DNA from: Sphingomonadales bacterium
Lineage (GTDB): Bacteria; Bacteroidota; Bacteroidia; UBA7662
Assembly (NCBI GenBank): GCA_016872215.1
Contig: VHAX01000014.1
Location: forward strand, 1-51,733
DNA: 51,733 nucleotides
Direction: 5' to 3'
A program made the translations under genes and the position numbers. Below are positions 26,529 through 36,461 of this stretch, in pieces. Under the pieces are notes generated by a model. The model made no database searches, was not told the origin of the DNA, and was given only the letters and a program-made list of their open reading frames with translations. Within the stretch, counting starts at the first letter, position 1. The number at the start of each line of letters is the position of its first letter.

Positions 26529-27434
26529 ATGGATTGGGTTCAGGAATTCCTCCGATATCAAAAGTTTGAAAAGCGATGCTCTCCCCATACATTGAGGGCC
26601 TATGGGGCGGACCTTCAAGCCGTTCAGTCCTTTAGGAATTTGACGTTCAACATCCAAACGCCGTTATCGGAGTCGAACTACCACGAACTTCGCGCTTGGG
26701 TGGTTTCCCTGCTCCAGTCCCGCCAGTCACCCGCTAGCGTAAACCGCCGGATTTCCACTATAAAATCATACTTTAGTTTCTTGCGTCGACGAGAATTGCG
26801 GGTCGACAATCCGGCGACGCGCATCAAGAGGCCCAAATCGGCCCGGCCATTACCCCCCATGGTGCCGCTGACGGATATGCAAAAGTTGCTCGATCAGGGT
26901 GCTGCGGCCGCAGAGACCTCCTTCGGGGCCTGCCGCGACCATCTTCTGCTGTCGCTCCTATATGGTACGGGTATGCGGCGCGCCGAACTGCTCAGGTTGA
27001 GATTGGACGATGTAAATTTCGCCACGGGGCAGGTTCGCGTCCTCGGAAAACGTAACCGTGTGCGGCTCATTCCACTGCCCACGGTAGTTTGTGCCGAATT
27101 AGGCGACTTTATCCTTCAAAGAAAAAATGTAGTCCAGGACACGGAATTAGATGCGCTCTTCGTTAATGATAGAGGTATGCCCATCAGCGAGTCCTATTTA
27201 TACAGGTGTGTACGAAGAATTCTCAGTCAGGTGAAAGCATTGCCCAGAAGGAGTCCGCATGTGCTTCGTCACACCTACGCCACGCATCTGCTCGATCAGG
27301 GAGCGGGACTACAGGACGTGAAGGAACTGCTTGGGCATACCAGCCTGGCTGCTACGCAGGTCTACACGCATCGTTCTATCGAAAAACTCAAAGAGGTGTA
27401 CCGCGCAGCTCATCCCCATTCCGGAAAAAACTAA
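26529..27434 (+). CDS. Tyrosine recombinase XerC/XerD
   Basis: A 301-residue site-specific recombinase of the XerC/D type that resolves chromosome dimers at dif. The N-terminal SAM-like DNA-binding domain (about 1-88) is followed by the catalytic domain with all residues present: R150 (GTGMRRAELL), K174 (LGKRN), H244 and R247 (SPHVLRHTYA), H270 (LLGHTS) and nucleophile Y279 (TQVYTH). I chose the ATG at 26529 (MDWVQEFLRY); a TTG at 26517 would add four residues. Its place between rpsU and the hibernation factor is the conserved Bacteroidota order, so it is a housekeeping rather than a mobile-element recombinase. Confidence 0.92.
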   Translation: MDWVQEFLRYQKFEKRCSPHTLRAYGADLQAVQSFRNLTFNIQTPLSESNYHELRAWVVSLLQSRQSPASVNRRISTIKSYFSFLRRRELRVDNPATRIKRPKSARPLPPMVPLTDMQKLLDQGAAAAETSFGACRDHLLLSLLYGTGMRRAELLRLRLDDVNFATGQVRVLGKRNRVRLIPLPTVVCAELGDFILQRKNVVQDTELDALFVNDRGMPISESYLYRCVRRILSQVKALPRRSPHVLRHTYATHLLDQGAGLQDVKELLGHTSLAATQVYTHRSIEKLKEVYRAAHPHSGKN

Positions 27435-27445
27435 ACAGGACTTAA

Positions 27446-27730
27446 ATGGAAGTCAATATTCAGTCCATTCACTTCGATGCCGATAATAAGTTGATAGAGT
27501 TCATCCGCCTCAAAGCAGGGAAGCTTCAGACATACAATCTTGATATTCTGAATGCAGAAGTCTTCCTAAAAATCAGCGCCTCCTCCGATTCAGCCAACAA
27601 GGTGGTTGAATTGAAGCTGCAGCTTCCTGGACATACCCTTTTTGCATCCGAAAAGTCCAAGAGTTTCGAGGAGGCAATCGATCATTGTACTGAATCTGTG
27701 CGCCGTCAACTGGAGAAACTCAAGCACTGA
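27446..27730 (+). CDS. hpf: Ribosome hibernation promoting factor (short HPF/RaiA form)
   Basis: A 94-residue protein of the HPF/RaiA (S30AE) family, which binds idle 30S or 100S ribosomes in stationary phase. The beta-alpha fold starts MEVNIQSIHFDADNKLIEFI and ends with the amphipathic helix SFEEAIDHCTESVRRQLEKLK. There is no C-terminal dimerisation domain, so this is the short form. It lies 11 bp after xerC and before the tRNA cluster. Confidence 0.92.
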   Translation: MEVNIQSIHFDADNKLIEFIRLKAGKLQTYNLDILNAEVFLKISASSDSANKVVELKLQLPGHTLFASEKSKSFEEAIDHCTESVRRQLEKLKH

Positions 27731-27772
27731 TTTTTTCTTATTACCGCTCTTTCTTTTTTCAATTCTTTTTCT

Positions 27773-27780
27773 TAAATTTG
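27773..27780 (+). promoter_or_regulatory. -7 element TAAATTTG for the tRNA-tuf operon
   Basis: An exact TAnnTTTG about 57 bp upstream of tRNA-Thr(TGT). No clear -33 TTG is present in the T-rich upstream sequence. No other promoter motif was found before tuf, so the tRNAs and tuf probably share it. Confidence 0.5.
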
Positions 27781-27837
27781 CCCTCCCTTTTCGGGAAGGC
27801 TTTGCCTCACTGATTTCGGGTCGTTCTTTGAGCATCT

Positions 27838-27910
27838 GCCTCCTTAGCTCAGCTGGTAGAGCAACTGATTTGTAATCAGTAGGTCGCTGGTTCGATTCCG
27901 GCAGGGGGCT
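27838..27910 (+). tRNA. tRNA-Thr(TGT)
   Basis: Acceptor GCCTCCT/AGGGGGC (one T-G pair), anticodon stem ACTGA/TCAGT with loop TTTGTAA, anticodon TGT. Discriminator T at 27910. CCA is not encoded (CGT follows), so it must be added after transcription. Confidence 0.96.
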
Positions 27911-27926
27911 CGTGTTGTTTTATGCC

Positions 27927-28010
27927 GGGGAGATACCAGAGTGGCCAAATGGGGCAGACTGTAAATCTGTTGCGAAAGCTTCGGAGGTTCGAATCCTCCT
28001 CTCCCCACCA
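27927..28010 (+). tRNA. tRNA-Tyr(GTA)
   Basis: A class II tRNA with a long variable arm. Acceptor GGGGAGA/TCTCCCC, anticodon loop CTGTAAA with GTA at 27961-27963, discriminator A at 28007 and CCA encoded at 28008-28010. Confidence 0.96.
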
Positions 28011-28034
28011 CCTGTTCTTTTTGGTTCAGGTAAT

Positions 28035-28110
28035 GCGGGAGTAGCTCAGTTGGTAGAGCGACAGCCTTCCAAGCTGTAGGTCGCGGGTTCGAACCTCGTC
28101 TCCCGCTCCA
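28035..28110 (+). tRNA. tRNA-Gly(TCC)
   Basis: Acceptor GCGGGAG/CTCCCGC, anticodon stem ACAGC/GCTGT with loop CTTCCAA, anticodon TCC at 28068-28070. Discriminator T, CCA encoded at 28108-28110. Confidence 0.96.
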
Positions 28111-28147
28111 ATGTGGAGCTTCGGGTGTGAATCCGGCACTTCCAATC

Positions 28148-28168
28148 GCGATGAAAGACGTTCATCGC
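28148..28168 (+). promoter_or_regulatory. Perfect 8-bp hairpin between tRNA-Gly and tRNA-Thr
   Basis: GCGATGAA (28148-28155) pairs with TTCATCGC (28161-28168) around AGACG. No T run follows, so it is more likely an RNA-processing or spacing element in the tRNA precursor than a terminator. Confidence 0.5.
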
Positions 28169-28177
28169 TAGAATCAG

Positions 28178-28252
<75 letters not shown>

Positions 28253-28332
28253 TTCAACTTCAAACCAGGCAAGCGGGCGGCCAACCCGAACTGCCTCATT
28301 CTTTTAAATTAAACCCTTAAATAAAAAAAACC

Positions 28333-29517
28333 ATGGCAAAAGAAAAATTTGATCGTTCCAAACCGCACGTTAACATCGGCACCATTGGTCACGTTGACCA
28401 TGGTAAAACCACGCTGACAGCTGCCATTACAAAAGTGCTCGCTGAAAAGGGTTGGTCTGAGGTTCGTTCTTTCGATTCAATCGACTCAGCTCCTGAAGAG
28501 AAAGAGCGTGGAATCACCATCAACACCGCACACGTTGAGTACCAGACAGCAAATCGTCACTACGCCCACGTGGATTGTCCGGGTCACGCCGACTATGTGA
28601 AGAACATGGTAACGGGTGCTGCCCAAATGGACGGTGCCATCCTCGTGGTTGCTGCCACCGACGGCCCAATGCCCCAAACCCGCGAACACATTCTTTTGGC
28701 CCGACAGGTAGGTGTGCCCGCCCTGGTTGTGTTCATGAACAAGGTAGACATGGTGGACGATGCCGAGCTGATCGAGTTGGTTGAAATGGAAATCCGTGAA
28801 TTGTTGTCGTTCTACAAATTCCCGGGCGAAGAGATTCCAATTATCCAGGGCTCTGCTTTAGGAGCTTTGAATGGTGAGACGAAATGGGTGAACACTGTTG
28901 TTGAGCTGATGAGCACGGTCGACAACTACATCCCGTTGCCTCCACGCCAGACCGAGCTCCCCTTCCTGATGCCTGTGGAGGACGTGTTCTCCATTACGGG
29001 TCGTGGTACTGTGGCCACCGGCCGTATTGAGCGCGGTGTAATCAACTCCAGTGATCCAGTCGATATCATCGGTATGGGTGCAGAAAACCTGAAGTCGACC
29101 GTAACCGGGGTAGAGATGTTCCGCAAGATCCTGGATCGTGGCGAAGCAGGCGATAATGTAGGTCTTTTGCTGCGCGGCATCGAGAAAACCGACATTCGCC
29201 GTGGAATGGTAATTTGTAAGCCCGGTTCAGTGAAGCCGCATGCCGATTTCAAGGCCGAGGTATACGTTCTCTCGAAGGAGGAGGGTGGTCGCCATACTCC
29301 ATTCTTCAACAAGTATCGTCCTCAGTTCTATTTCCGCACGACCGACGTAACTGGTGAGATCATACTGCCCTCAGGTGTTGAGATGGTAATGCCCGGCGAC
29401 AACATTTCGATCACGGTGAAATTGATCGCACCGATCGCGATGGAAAAGGGACTTCGTTTCGCCATCCGTGAGGGGGGTCGTACAGTAGGTGCTGGTCAGG
29501 TTACTGAAATCATTTAA
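28333..29517 (+). CDS. tuf: Translation elongation factor Tu
   Basis: EF-Tu delivers aminoacyl-tRNA to the ribosome with GTP hydrolysis. It has 394 residues, full length. G1 GHVDHGKT (about 19-26), the switch I region ending [13 protein letters not shown]3 [10 protein letters not shown]4 NKVD and G5 GSAL are all present. Domains 2 and 3 follow. The gene lies directly downstream of four tRNAs and upstream of tRNA-Trp and secE, the classic arrangement. No separate promoter is seen in the 80 bp before it. Confidence 0.98.
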   Translation: MAKEKFDRSKPHVNIGTIGHVDHGKTTLTAAITKVLAEKGWSEVRSFDSIDSAPEEKERGITINTAHVEYQTANRHYAHVDCPGHADYVKNMVTGAAQMDGAILVVAATDGPMPQTREHILLARQVGVPALVVFMNKVDMVDDAELIELVEMEIRELLSFYKFPGEEIPIIQGSALGALNGETKWVNTVVELMSTVDNYIPLPPRQTELPFLMPVEDVFSITGRGTVATGRIERGVINSSDPVDIIGMGAENLKSTVTGVEMFRKILDRGEAGDNVGLLLRGIEKTDIRRGMVICKPGSVKPHADFKAEVYVLSKEEGGRHTPFFNKYRPQFYFRTTDVTGEIILPSGVEMVMPGDNISITVKLIAPIAMEKGLRFAIREGGRTVGAGQVTEII

Positions 29518-29538
29518 TTGTAAAACCGCCTGAGTCTG

Positions 29539-29560
29539 TTGCCGGATCGCATTCCGGCAA
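29539..29560 (+). promoter_or_regulatory. Hairpin between tuf and tRNA-Trp
   Basis: TTGCCGGA (29539-29546) pairs perfectly with TCCGGCAA (29553-29560), loop TCGCAT. An outer GTCTG/CAGAC pairing is also possible. No T run follows, so partial termination or RNA processing is more likely than full termination. Confidence 0.5.
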
Positions 29561-29571
29561 TAGGCCGTCAG

Positions 29572-29644
29572 ACGGGTGTAGCTCAATTGGCAGAGCGATG
29601 GTCTCCAAAACCATAGGCTGGGAGTTCGAGTCTCTCCACCCGTG
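29572..29644 (+). tRNA. tRNA-Trp(CCA)
   Basis: Acceptor ACGGGTG/CACCCGT, anticodon stem ATGGT/ACCAT with loop CTCCAAA, anticodon CCA at 29605-29607. Discriminator G at 29644. The 3' terminal CCA is not encoded (CAT follows). Confidence 0.96.
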
Positions 29645-29663
29645 CATCAGATAGATTAGAGCC

Positions 29664-29858
29664 ATGAAAAAGATAATCACTTATATAAAGGAGTCGCGCG
29701 AAGAGCTGCTGCACAAGGTGTCGTGGCCCACATGGGAGGAATTGCAATCTAGTCTGGTGCTTGTACTGGTTGCCTCATTGATTTTCTCGCTGCTGATTTA
29801 TGCTATGGATCTTGGCTTTTCGAATGCGTTGAGTGTCTTTTATCATCTTTTTCAATAA
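29664..29858 (+). CDS. secE: Preprotein translocase subunit SecE
   Basis: A 64-residue single-span form of SecE, which stabilises SecY in the Sec translocon. The amphipathic region ESREELLHKVSWPTWEELQ is followed by one membrane segment (about 30-50). It starts 19 bp after tRNA-Trp and ends 12 bp before nusG, the universal secE-nusG pair. Confidence 0.95.
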   Translation: MKKIITYIKESREELLHKVSWPTWEELQSSLVLVLVASLIFSLLIYAMDLGFSNALSVFYHLFQ

Positions 29859-29870
29859 GGAAAAGTAAAC

Positions 29871-30410
29871 ATGAGCACAGAGTTGCGTTGGTATGTAGTC
29901 CGGGCCATCAGTGGCAAGGAGAAGAAGGCACGGGAATACCTCGAGTCGGAAATTCAGCATTTGGGAATGAGCCATCTGGTGCCCCAAATTCTGATTCCTA
30001 CTGAGAAGGTGTTGCAAATGCGCAATAACAAAAAAGTGATGAAGGAGCGCAACTTTTTTCCGGGTTACGTGTTGATAGAAGCCGCTCTTAATCCCGATTT
30101 GGTAACGGCCATAACTCAGGTACCCAACATCATCGGTTTTTTGGGGGGCGAGAATCCATCGCCACTGCGGGAGTCTGAGATCAATAAGATTTTGGGAAAG
30201 GTAGATGAAATTACGGATTCCGCTGATCTATTGCGTCATTCGTTTACGATCGGAGAGTCGGTGAAGGTGGTGGACGGCCCATTCAATGAGTTCACAGGAG
30301 TAATTGAGGAAATCAACGAAGAGAAGAAAAAACTTAAGGTGATGGTCAAGATTTTCGGAAGACGTACACCATTGGAGTTGAATTTCATGCAGGTAGAAAA
30401 AATAAGTTAA
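29871..30410 (+). CDS. nusG: Transcription termination/antitermination factor NusG
   Basis: A 179-residue NusG with an N-terminal NGN domain (RWYVVRAISGKEKKAREYLE onward) that binds RNA polymerase and a C-terminal KOW domain (VKVVDGPFNEFTGVIEEINEEKKKLKV region). It links transcription with Rho or ribosomes. Its length and position between secE and rplK are standard. Confidence 0.97.
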   Translation: MSTELRWYVVRAISGKEKKAREYLESEIQHLGMSHLVPQILIPTEKVLQMRNNKKVMKERNFFPGYVLIEAALNPDLVTAITQVPNIIGFLGGENPSPLRESEINKILGKVDEITDSADLLRHSFTIGESVKVVDGPFNEFTGVIEEINEEKKKLKVMVKIFGRRTPLELNFMQVEKIS

Positions 30411-30422
30411 TATAGTCTTGTC

Positions 30423-30869
30423 ATGGCAAAAGAGATTAGTGCGTTCATCAAGTTGCAGATCAAGGGTGGAGCAGCCAACCCGGCCCCCCCGATCGGCCCG
30501 GCTCTGGGTTCAAAGGGTGTGAACATTATGGAGTTTTGTAAGCAGTTCAATGCGCGTACGCAGGACAAGCCGGGCAAGGTGTTGCCTGTTGTCATCACGG
30601 TGTATTCCGATAAATCGTTCGACTTTATTGTGAAAACACCCCCGGTAGCTGTGCAGCTTTTGGAAGTATCGAAAGCACCCAAAGGTTCCGCTCAGCCAAA
30701 CCGTGTGAAGGTAGGTAGCGTAACCTGGGATCAGGTCCGTGCGATCGCGGAGGACAAGATGCAGGATATGAATGCGTTTGAAGTGGAGTCTGCTATGAGA
30801 ATGGTGGCCGGTTCGGCCCGTTCATTGGGTATCAACGTATCAGGTGTAGCCCCCTGGGAAAACAATTAA
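30423..30869 (+). CDS. rplK: 50S ribosomal protein L11
   Basis: 148 residues. The N-terminal domain ([21 protein letters not shown]) and the RNA-binding C-terminal domain ([10 protein letters not shown]) are intact. L11 forms the GTPase-associated centre with 23S rRNA. It lies 12 bp after nusG and 11 bp before rplA. Confidence 0.98.
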   Translation: MAKEISAFIKLQIKGGAANPAPPIGPALGSKGVNIMEFCKQFNARTQDKPGKVLPVVITVYSDKSFDFIVKTPPVAVQLLEVSKAPKGSAQPNRVKVGSVTWDQVRAIAEDKMQDMNAFEVESAMRMVAGSARSLGINVSGVAPWENN

Positions 30870-30880
30870 AATTCACGACA

Positions 30881-31579
30881 GTGTCTAGATTAACTAAAAA
30901 TCAGAAAAAGGTACAGGTACACCTGGAGGAGGGTAAGTTCTATTGCCTTTCTGAAGCTACTTCCTTGGTGAAGGAAATCACCTACACAAAATTTGATGCT
31001 TCGGTCGACCTCGACGTGCGCTTGGGTGTAGACCCGCGCAAGGCCAATCAAATGGTACGTGGAACGGTAACGCTTCCCCATGGAACGGGTAAAGTGGCGC
31101 GCGTACTGGTATTGTGCAACCCTGATAAGGAGACCGAGGCCAAAGAGGCAGGAGCAGATTTTGTTGGATTGGATGAATTCATCCAAAAGATTGAGGGCGG
31201 GTGGACCGATGTTGACATTATCATTACACAGCCGTCTATTATGGCCAAGGTAGGTCGGTTGGGACGAGTATTAGGCCCACGGGGGCTCATGCCCAATCCC
31301 AAAACCGGTACAGTAACGGATGAAGTGGGCCGCGCCGTCACCGAGGTGAAGAGTGGTAAAATCGATTTCAAGGTCGACAAGACTGGGATTGTGCATGCTG
31401 CGATTGGAAAAGTTAGTTTCAAGCCCGCACAATTGGAGGAGAATGCCAACGAGCTTATCCAGACCATCCTTAAGCTGAAGCCTTCGGCGGCAAAGGGCAC
31501 CTACGTAAAAAGTATATCTATGTCCAGCACGATGAGTCCGGGCATACACATTGAACCCAAATCCGTCTCCGGAATTTAA
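30881..31579 (+). CDS. rplA: 50S ribosomal protein L1
   Basis: 232 residues with a GTG start at 30881. It contains the L1 signature around [20 protein letters not shown] and [11 protein letters not shown]1 forms the mobile L1 stalk and in many bacteria represses its own operon; a matching operator was not identified here. Its stop lies 4 bp before the rplJ start. Confidence 0.98.
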   Translation: MSRLTKNQKKVQVHLEEGKFYCLSEATSLVKEITYTKFDASVDLDVRLGVDPRKANQMVRGTVTLPHGTGKVARVLVLCNPDKETEAKEAGADFVGLDEFIQKIEGGWTDVDIIITQPSIMAKVGRLGRVLGPRGLMPNPKTGTVTDEVGRAVTEVKSGKIDFKVDKTGIVHAAIGKVSFKPAQLEENANELIQTILKLKPSAAKGTYVKSISMSSTMSPGIHIEPKSVSGI

Positions 31580-31583
31580 CAAA

Positions 31584-32108
31584 ATGACACGGGAAGAAAA
31601 AAAGCAAACCATCGATGAACTAGCGGATAAACTCGCGAGCAGTTCCTATTTCTATCTGACCGACAGCTCCGCGCTCGCGGTTGAGACCATCAATAAATTC
31701 CGCCACCTGTGTTTTCAACGTAAGGTTGAATTCCGAGTGGTAAAGAACACACTGCTTCGGAAGGCGATGGAGCAGGTCGATTCCAGTGCCTATGTTGAAT
31801 TGTATCCATTATTAGCTGGGCCTACCTCCGTTTTATTTGCAGATACCGGAAATGTTCCGGCGAAGCTCCTCCAGGAATTCCGGAAATCGAGCAAGAAACC
31901 TGTTTTGAAGGCGGCATTTATCGATTCAGCCGTTTATGTGGGTGATGATCAGATTGATGCGCTCACCAATGTAAAATCCAAGCGAGTTCTCATCGGGGAG
32001 CTTGTTGGTTTGTTGCAATCACCTGCCCGCAACGTTATTTCCGCCCTACAGTCATCAGGCGGTAAATTGGCTGGCATCGTGAAGACCCTACAGGAAAGAA
32101 ATTCATAA
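31584..32108 (+). CDS. rplJ: 50S ribosomal protein L10
   Basis: 174 residues, starting MTREEKKQTIDELADKL. L10 anchors the L7/L12 stalk. An in-frame TTG upstream would overlap rplA and is not needed. The gap to rplA is only 4 bp, so there is no room for the L10-binding leader found in some other bacteria. Confidence 0.97.
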   Translation: MTREEKKQTIDELADKLASSSYFYLTDSSALAVETINKFRHLCFQRKVEFRVVKNTLLRKAMEQVDSSAYVELYPLLAGPTSVLFADTGNVPAKLLQEFRKSSKKPVLKAAFIDSAVYVGDDQIDALTNVKSKRVLIGELVGLLQSPARNVISALQSSGGKLAGIVKTLQERNS

Positions 32109-32141
32109 AACAACTTACAACCCTTTAAACCCCATTATCCC

Positions 32142-32534
32142 ATGGCAGATTTGAAAGCATTTGCAGAGCAGTTGGTAAACCTTACCGTTAAAGAGGTCAA
32201 TGAATTGGCCCAAATCCTGAAAGATGAGTATGGCATTGAGCCCGCTGCAGCTGCAGTGGCCGTTGCTGCTGGTCCCGTTGCCACCGGTGGTGGCGCCGAT
32301 GCCGGTGATTCAGGTGCTGCACAAACCGAATTCGATGTGATCCTGAAGAGTGCAGGTGGACAGAAACTCAATGTAGTTAAATTGGTTAAGGATCTGACTG
32401 GTTTGGGACTGAAAGAAGCCAAAGATTTGGTGGATGCAGCTCCTAAGACCCTGAAAGAGAAGTGTCCGAAGGATGAGGCAGAAGCCCTCAAAGCTAAGCT
32501 CGAAGAGATTGGCGCTGAGGTCGAGATCAAGTGA
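32142..32534 (+). CDS. rplL: 50S ribosomal protein L7/L12
   Basis: 130 residues: N-terminal dimerisation domain, an Ala/Gly-rich hinge (about 38-60) and the C-terminal factor-binding domain ([24 protein letters not shown] region). It recruits translation factors to the ribosome. It is followed by a 107-bp spacer with nested hairpins before rpoB. Confidence 0.98.
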   Translation: MADLKAFAEQLVNLTVKEVNELAQILKDEYGIEPAAAAVAVAAGPVATGGGADAGDSGAAQTEFDVILKSAGGQKLNVVKLVKDLTGLGLKEAKDLVDAAPKTLKEKCPKDEAEALKAKLEEIGAEVEIK

Positions 32535-32554
32535 TCAGCTGTCTTTTTCATAAT

Positions 32555-32600
32555 AGCTGTAGTCTGATAGCCTGAAAACAGGCATTTAAGCTCTACAGCT
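32555..32600 (+). promoter_or_regulatory. Nested RNA hairpins in the rplL-rpoB spacer (likely attenuator or processing site)
   Basis: Outer stem AGCTGTAG (32555-32562) with CTACAGCT (32593-32600), and inner stem GCCTG (32570-32574) with CAGGC (32579-32583) around AAAA. Both pairings are perfect. A regulatory hairpin at this place is known from other bacteria and balances L12 and RNA polymerase synthesis; the role here is inferred. Confidence 0.65.
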
Positions 32601-32641
32601 TTCCGCATTTTAGGTTCAGAGGTTCAACCAAAGTAATTACA

Positions 32642-35600
32642 TTGGCACAACATATCACACCCGATGGACGGATTAGCTTCTCTTCCGTTGCCCACCCACA
32701 CGAATACCCCGATTTCTTGGATGTTCAGATTAAGTCGTTCCGCGACTTTTTCCAATTGGAAACTTTGGCAGAAAACCGGTCCAATGAGGGCCTTTTTAAA
32801 GTTTTCGCTGAAAATTTCCCTATTTCTGACACCCGCAACAACTTTGTCCTTGAGTTCATTGACTATTTTGTGGATCCACCACGATACTCCATTGAAGAGT
32901 GTATCGAGCGGGGGCTGACGTATGCAGTCCCGTTGAAAGCGAAGCTCAAATTGTCGTGCAATGATCAGGACCACGAGGATTTTGAGACCATTGTGCAGGA
33001 TGTATATTTGGGGACCATTCCTTATATGACCCCAAAGGGCACTTTTGTAATCAATGGTGCGGAACGAGTTATCGTTTCCCAGCTCCACCGTTCACCCGGT
33101 GTCTTCTTTGGGCAGACAATACATTCGAATGGTTCAAAATTGTATTCGGCGCGAATCATCCCGTTTAAAGGGTCGTGGATCGAATTCGCAACGGATGTTA
33201 ACAATGTCATGTATGCATACATCGACCGAAAGAAGAAGTTTCCGGTAACCACCCTTTTTCGAGCCATTGGCTACGATTCCGACAAGGATATCCTAAATAT
33301 TTTTGGTCTAGCCGATGAGATTAAGGTCTCAAAAGCCGGATTGAAGCGGGTTGTTGGAAGGCGTTTGGCTGCCCGTGTTCTGAAGTCGTGGGTAGAGGAG
33401 TTCGGTGACGAGGATACAGGTGAACATATGGTTATTCCTCGACACGATGTTCTGTTCGATCGTGACATGGTGCTCGAAGAGTACATGATTGATGAGATTG
33501 TGGACGCGGGTGTGAAGTCGATCATTCTGCACCGTGAGGAAATTTTGCAAGGAGATTATTCAATCGTCTACAATACGCTCCAGAAGGATACATCAAATAC
33601 CGAGAAAGAGGCCTTAGAACATATCTATCGGCAGCTCAGAAATGCTGAGCCACCCGACAATGAGTCGGCTCGTCAGGTGATCGAGAAGTTGTTCTTCAGC
33701 GACAAACGCTACGATTTGGGTGAGGTTGGCCGTTTCCGGATCAATCGTAAGTTGGGCATGGAAACGGGTATGAACGTGCGTGTTCTCACAAAGGAGGATA
33801 TAATTGCGATCGTGAAGTACCTCATTCAGCTTTCGAATTCCAAGGCCGACGTGGATGATATCGATCACCTCAGTAACCGCCGTGTTCGCACGGTGGGTGA
33901 GCAGTTGTACTCCCAGTTCGGTCTCGGTTTGTCTCGTATGTCACGCACCATACGTGAGCGTATGAATATTCGTGACAACGAGGTATTTACCCCTACCGAT
34001 CTTATTAACGCCCGGACGCTGAGTTCCGTAATCAACTCGTTTTTTGGCACTAATCAGCTAAGCCAGTTTATGGACCAAACCAACCCACTGGCCGAAATCA
34101 CCCACAAGCGCCGCTTGTCGGCCCTCGGACCGGGTGGTTTGTCACGCGAGCGTGCCGGCTTTGAGGTGCGCGACGTACACTACACCCACTATGGCCGTCT
34201 TTGTACGATTGAAACGCCTGAGGGGCCGAACATCGGTCTAATTTCGTCGCTCTGCGTTCACGCTAAAATCAACAATATGGGTTTCATCGAAACCCCATAT
34301 CGCAAAGTCGATGCAGGTGTGGTGAACCGAAACCAAGTGATTTACCTGAGTGCGGAGGATGAAGACGAGGGCGTTATCGCTCAAGCCAACGCACCTTTGG
34401 CCACCGACGGTTCTTTTAGTCAAGACCTCGTCAAGTGCCGGTTACAAGGTGATTTCCCAATTGTGGAACCCGGTGTTGTTCAGTATATGGATGTCGCCCC
34501 CAATCAGATCGTGGGTATAGCGGCTTCACTGATCCCCTTCCTAGAGCACGACGATGCCAACCGTGCCTTGATGGGATCCAACATGCAGCGTCAGGCCGTT
34601 CCCCTTTTACGCCCACAAGCTCCTATCGTGGGAACCGGTCTTGAGGGAAAAGTGGCACGTGACTCACGGTCCATGCTCACTGCAGAAGCTGATGGTGTGG
34701 TAGAATACGTTGATTCACGGAAGATTGTGATTCGCTATAACCGTACAGACGATCAGCGGATTACCAGTTTTACGGGTGATTCCAGAACCTACAGCCTTAC
34801 CAAATTCAGAAAAACCAATCAATATACCTGCATCAACCACAAACCTGTGGTGGTGACCGGTCAGCAGGTGTCGAAGGGCCAGGTATTGGTTGACGGCTAT
34901 GCCACTGAAAATGGCGAGCTCGCTCTGGGTCGTAATCTGAGGGTGGCTTTCATGCCTTGGCAAGGCTACAACTTTGAGGATGCGATTGTGATATCCGAGC
35001 GTGTTGTTCGGGAGGATTGGTACACCTCCGTACACATCGAGGAGTTTGAACTTCAGGTTCGCGACACTAAGAGAGGTGAGGAAGAGTTGACCAACGACAT
35101 CCCCAATGTGAGTGAGGAGGCCACTCGTCACCTCGACGAAAATGGCCTGATTCGCATCGGTGCCCACGTGAAGGAAGGTGATATTCTGATTGGCAAAATC
35201 ACGCCCAAAGGGGAAAGCGATCCTTCTCCGGAAGAGAAACTGCTTCGCGCCATCTTCGGAGAAAAGGCGGGAGATGTCAAGGATGCATCCCTGCGTGTGC
35301 CGCCGAGTATGACGGGTGTGGTGATCGACAAGAAACTCTTTTCCCGCGTGAAGCGTGATAAGCATTCGAGGGGCGAGGATAAGGGCGCGAATGAGTTGAT
35401 TGACGGCAATCTTGCGCGTGAGTCGGGCAAGTTAAGGGAGCTCTTAATCGATAAGCTGATGTTGCTCACAGAAGGCAAGGTATCCCAGGGTGTAGCCAAC
35501 CAGTATGGTGAAGAAGTGCTATCGAAAGGCACCAAATTCACGCGTAAGGCACTATCTGAAATGGATTACGCTCAGGTGAACCCGGATGGGTGGTTGGTCG

Positions 35601-36451
35601 ACAAGTCCAAGAATGAGTTGATTAAGACCTTGTTGAAAAATTACCAGATTCGCTTGTCGGAAATGCAGGGCGAGGCCAGGCGCGACAAATTTGCGATTCA
35701 GATAGGTGATGAATTGCCCTCAGGAATACTCCAATTGGCTAAAGTTTATTTGGCGCAAAAAAGGAAACTGCGGGTGGGCGACAAAATGGCGGGACGTCAT
35801 GGTAACAAAGGTATTGTGGCGCGCATTGTGCGTGATGAGGACATGCCCTTCTTAGAGGATGGTAGTCCCGTAGACATTGTGCTGAACCCCCTGGGTGTTC
35901 CTTCCCGTATGAACCTAGGCCAGATCTATGAGTCGGTACTTGCCTGGGCCGGAAAGGAGTTGGGCCTGAAGTTTGCCACACCTATTTTTGACGGGGCGAG
36001 CCTCGAAGAAGTTCGTGATTTCACCCTACAGGCAGGAATTCCGGATTTGGGCAGCACGCGTTTGCGGGATGGTCAGACCGGTCGGTATTTCGATCAGCCC
36101 ACAACAGTAGGGGTTATCTACATGTTGAAGCTCGGCCACATGGTCGATGACAAGATGCACGCCCGTTCCATCGGTCCCTATTCACTCATTACCCAGCAGC
36201 CGCTGGGTGGTAAGGCGCAGTTTGGTGGACAGCGTTTTGGCGAGATGGAGGTATGGGCGTTGGAGGCTTTTGGTGCCGCTAATATCCTGCAGGAGATTCT
36301 CACTGTTAAGTCGGATGATATTGTTGGCCGTGCTAAGGCCTATGAATCGATCGTTAAGGGCGACAATCTGGCGGTTCCGGGCATCCCGGAGTCTTTCAAC
36401 GTGTTGTTGCATGAGTTGCGTGGATTGTGTCTAGAGGTTAAGTTGGACTAA
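32642..36451 (+). CDS. rpoB: DNA-directed RNA polymerase subunit beta
   Basis: 1269 residues. The start is TTG at 32642 ([13 protein letters not shown]), as no ATG precedes the conserved [13 protein letters not shown]. The rifampicin pocket reads [33 protein letters not shown], where the residues matching E. coli Q513, D516, H526 and S531 are the wild-type ones. The C-terminal [21 protein letters not shown] block is present. The gene lies 11 bp before rpoC. Confidence 0.98.
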   Translation: MAQHITPDGRISFSSVAHPHEYPDFLDVQIKSFRDFFQLETLAENRSNEGLFKVFAENFPISDTRNNFVLEFIDYFVDPPRYSIEECIERGLTYAVPLKAKLKLSCNDQDHEDFETIVQDVYLGTIPYMTPKGTFVINGAERVIVSQLHRSPGVFFGQTIHSNGSKLYSARIIPFKGSWIEFATDVNNVMYAYIDRKKKFPVTTLFRAIGYDSDKDILNIFGLADEIKVSKAGLKRVVGRRLAARVLKSWVEEFGDEDTGEHMVIPRHDVLFDRDMVLEEYMIDEIVDAGVKSIILHREEILQGDYSIVYNTLQKDTSNTEKEALEHIYRQLRNAEPPDNESARQVIEKLFFSDKRYDLGEVGRFRINRKLGMETGMNVRVLTKEDIIAIVKYLIQLSNSKADVDDIDHLSNRRVRTVGEQLYSQFGLGLSRMSRTIRERMNIRDNEVFTPTDLINARTLSSVINSFFGTNQLSQFMDQTNPLAEITHKRRLSALGPGGLSRERAGFEVRDVHYTHYGRLCTIETPEGPNIGLISSLCVHAKINNMGFIETPYRKVDAGVVNRNQVIYLSAEDEDEGVIAQANAPLATDGSFSQDLVKCRLQGDFPIVEPGVVQYMDVAPNQIVGIAASLIPFLEHDDANRALMGSNMQRQAVPLLRPQAPIVGTGLEGKVARDSRSMLTAEADGVVEYVDSRKIVIRYNRTDDQRITSFTGDSRTYSLTKFRKTNQYTCINHKPVVVTGQQVSKGQVLVDGYATENGELALGRNLRVAFMPWQGYNFEDAIVISERVVREDWYTSVHIEEFELQVRDTKRGEEELTNDIPNVSEEATRHLDENGLIRIGAHVKEGDILIGKITPKGESDPSPEEKLLRAIFGEKAGDVKDASLRVPPSMTGVVIDKKLFSRVKRDKHSRGEDKGANELIDGNLARESGKLRELLIDKLMLLTEGKVSQGVANQYGEEVLSKGTKFTRKALSEMDYAQVNPDGWLVDKSKNELIKTLLKNYQIRLSEMQGEARRDKFAIQIGDELPSGILQLAKVYLAQKRKLRVGDKMAGRHGNKGIVARIVRDEDMPFLEDGSPVDIVLNPLGVPSRMNLGQIYESVLAWAGKELGLKFATPIFDGASLEEVRDFTLQAGIPDLGSTRLRDGQTGRYFDQPTTVGVIYMLKLGHMVDDKMHARSIGPYSLITQQPLGGKAQFGGQRFGEMEVWALEAFGAANILQEILTVKSDDIVGRAKAYESIVKGDNLAVPGIPESFNVLLHELRGLCLEVKLD

Positions 36452-36461
36452 AAAAAATCAA

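Noticed and set aside
26529-27434. Tyrosine recombinase as sign of a mobile element
   Set aside because: It sits in the conserved rpsU-xerC-hpf-tRNA-tuf order and has XerC/D features; no attachment-site repeats or cargo genes surround it.
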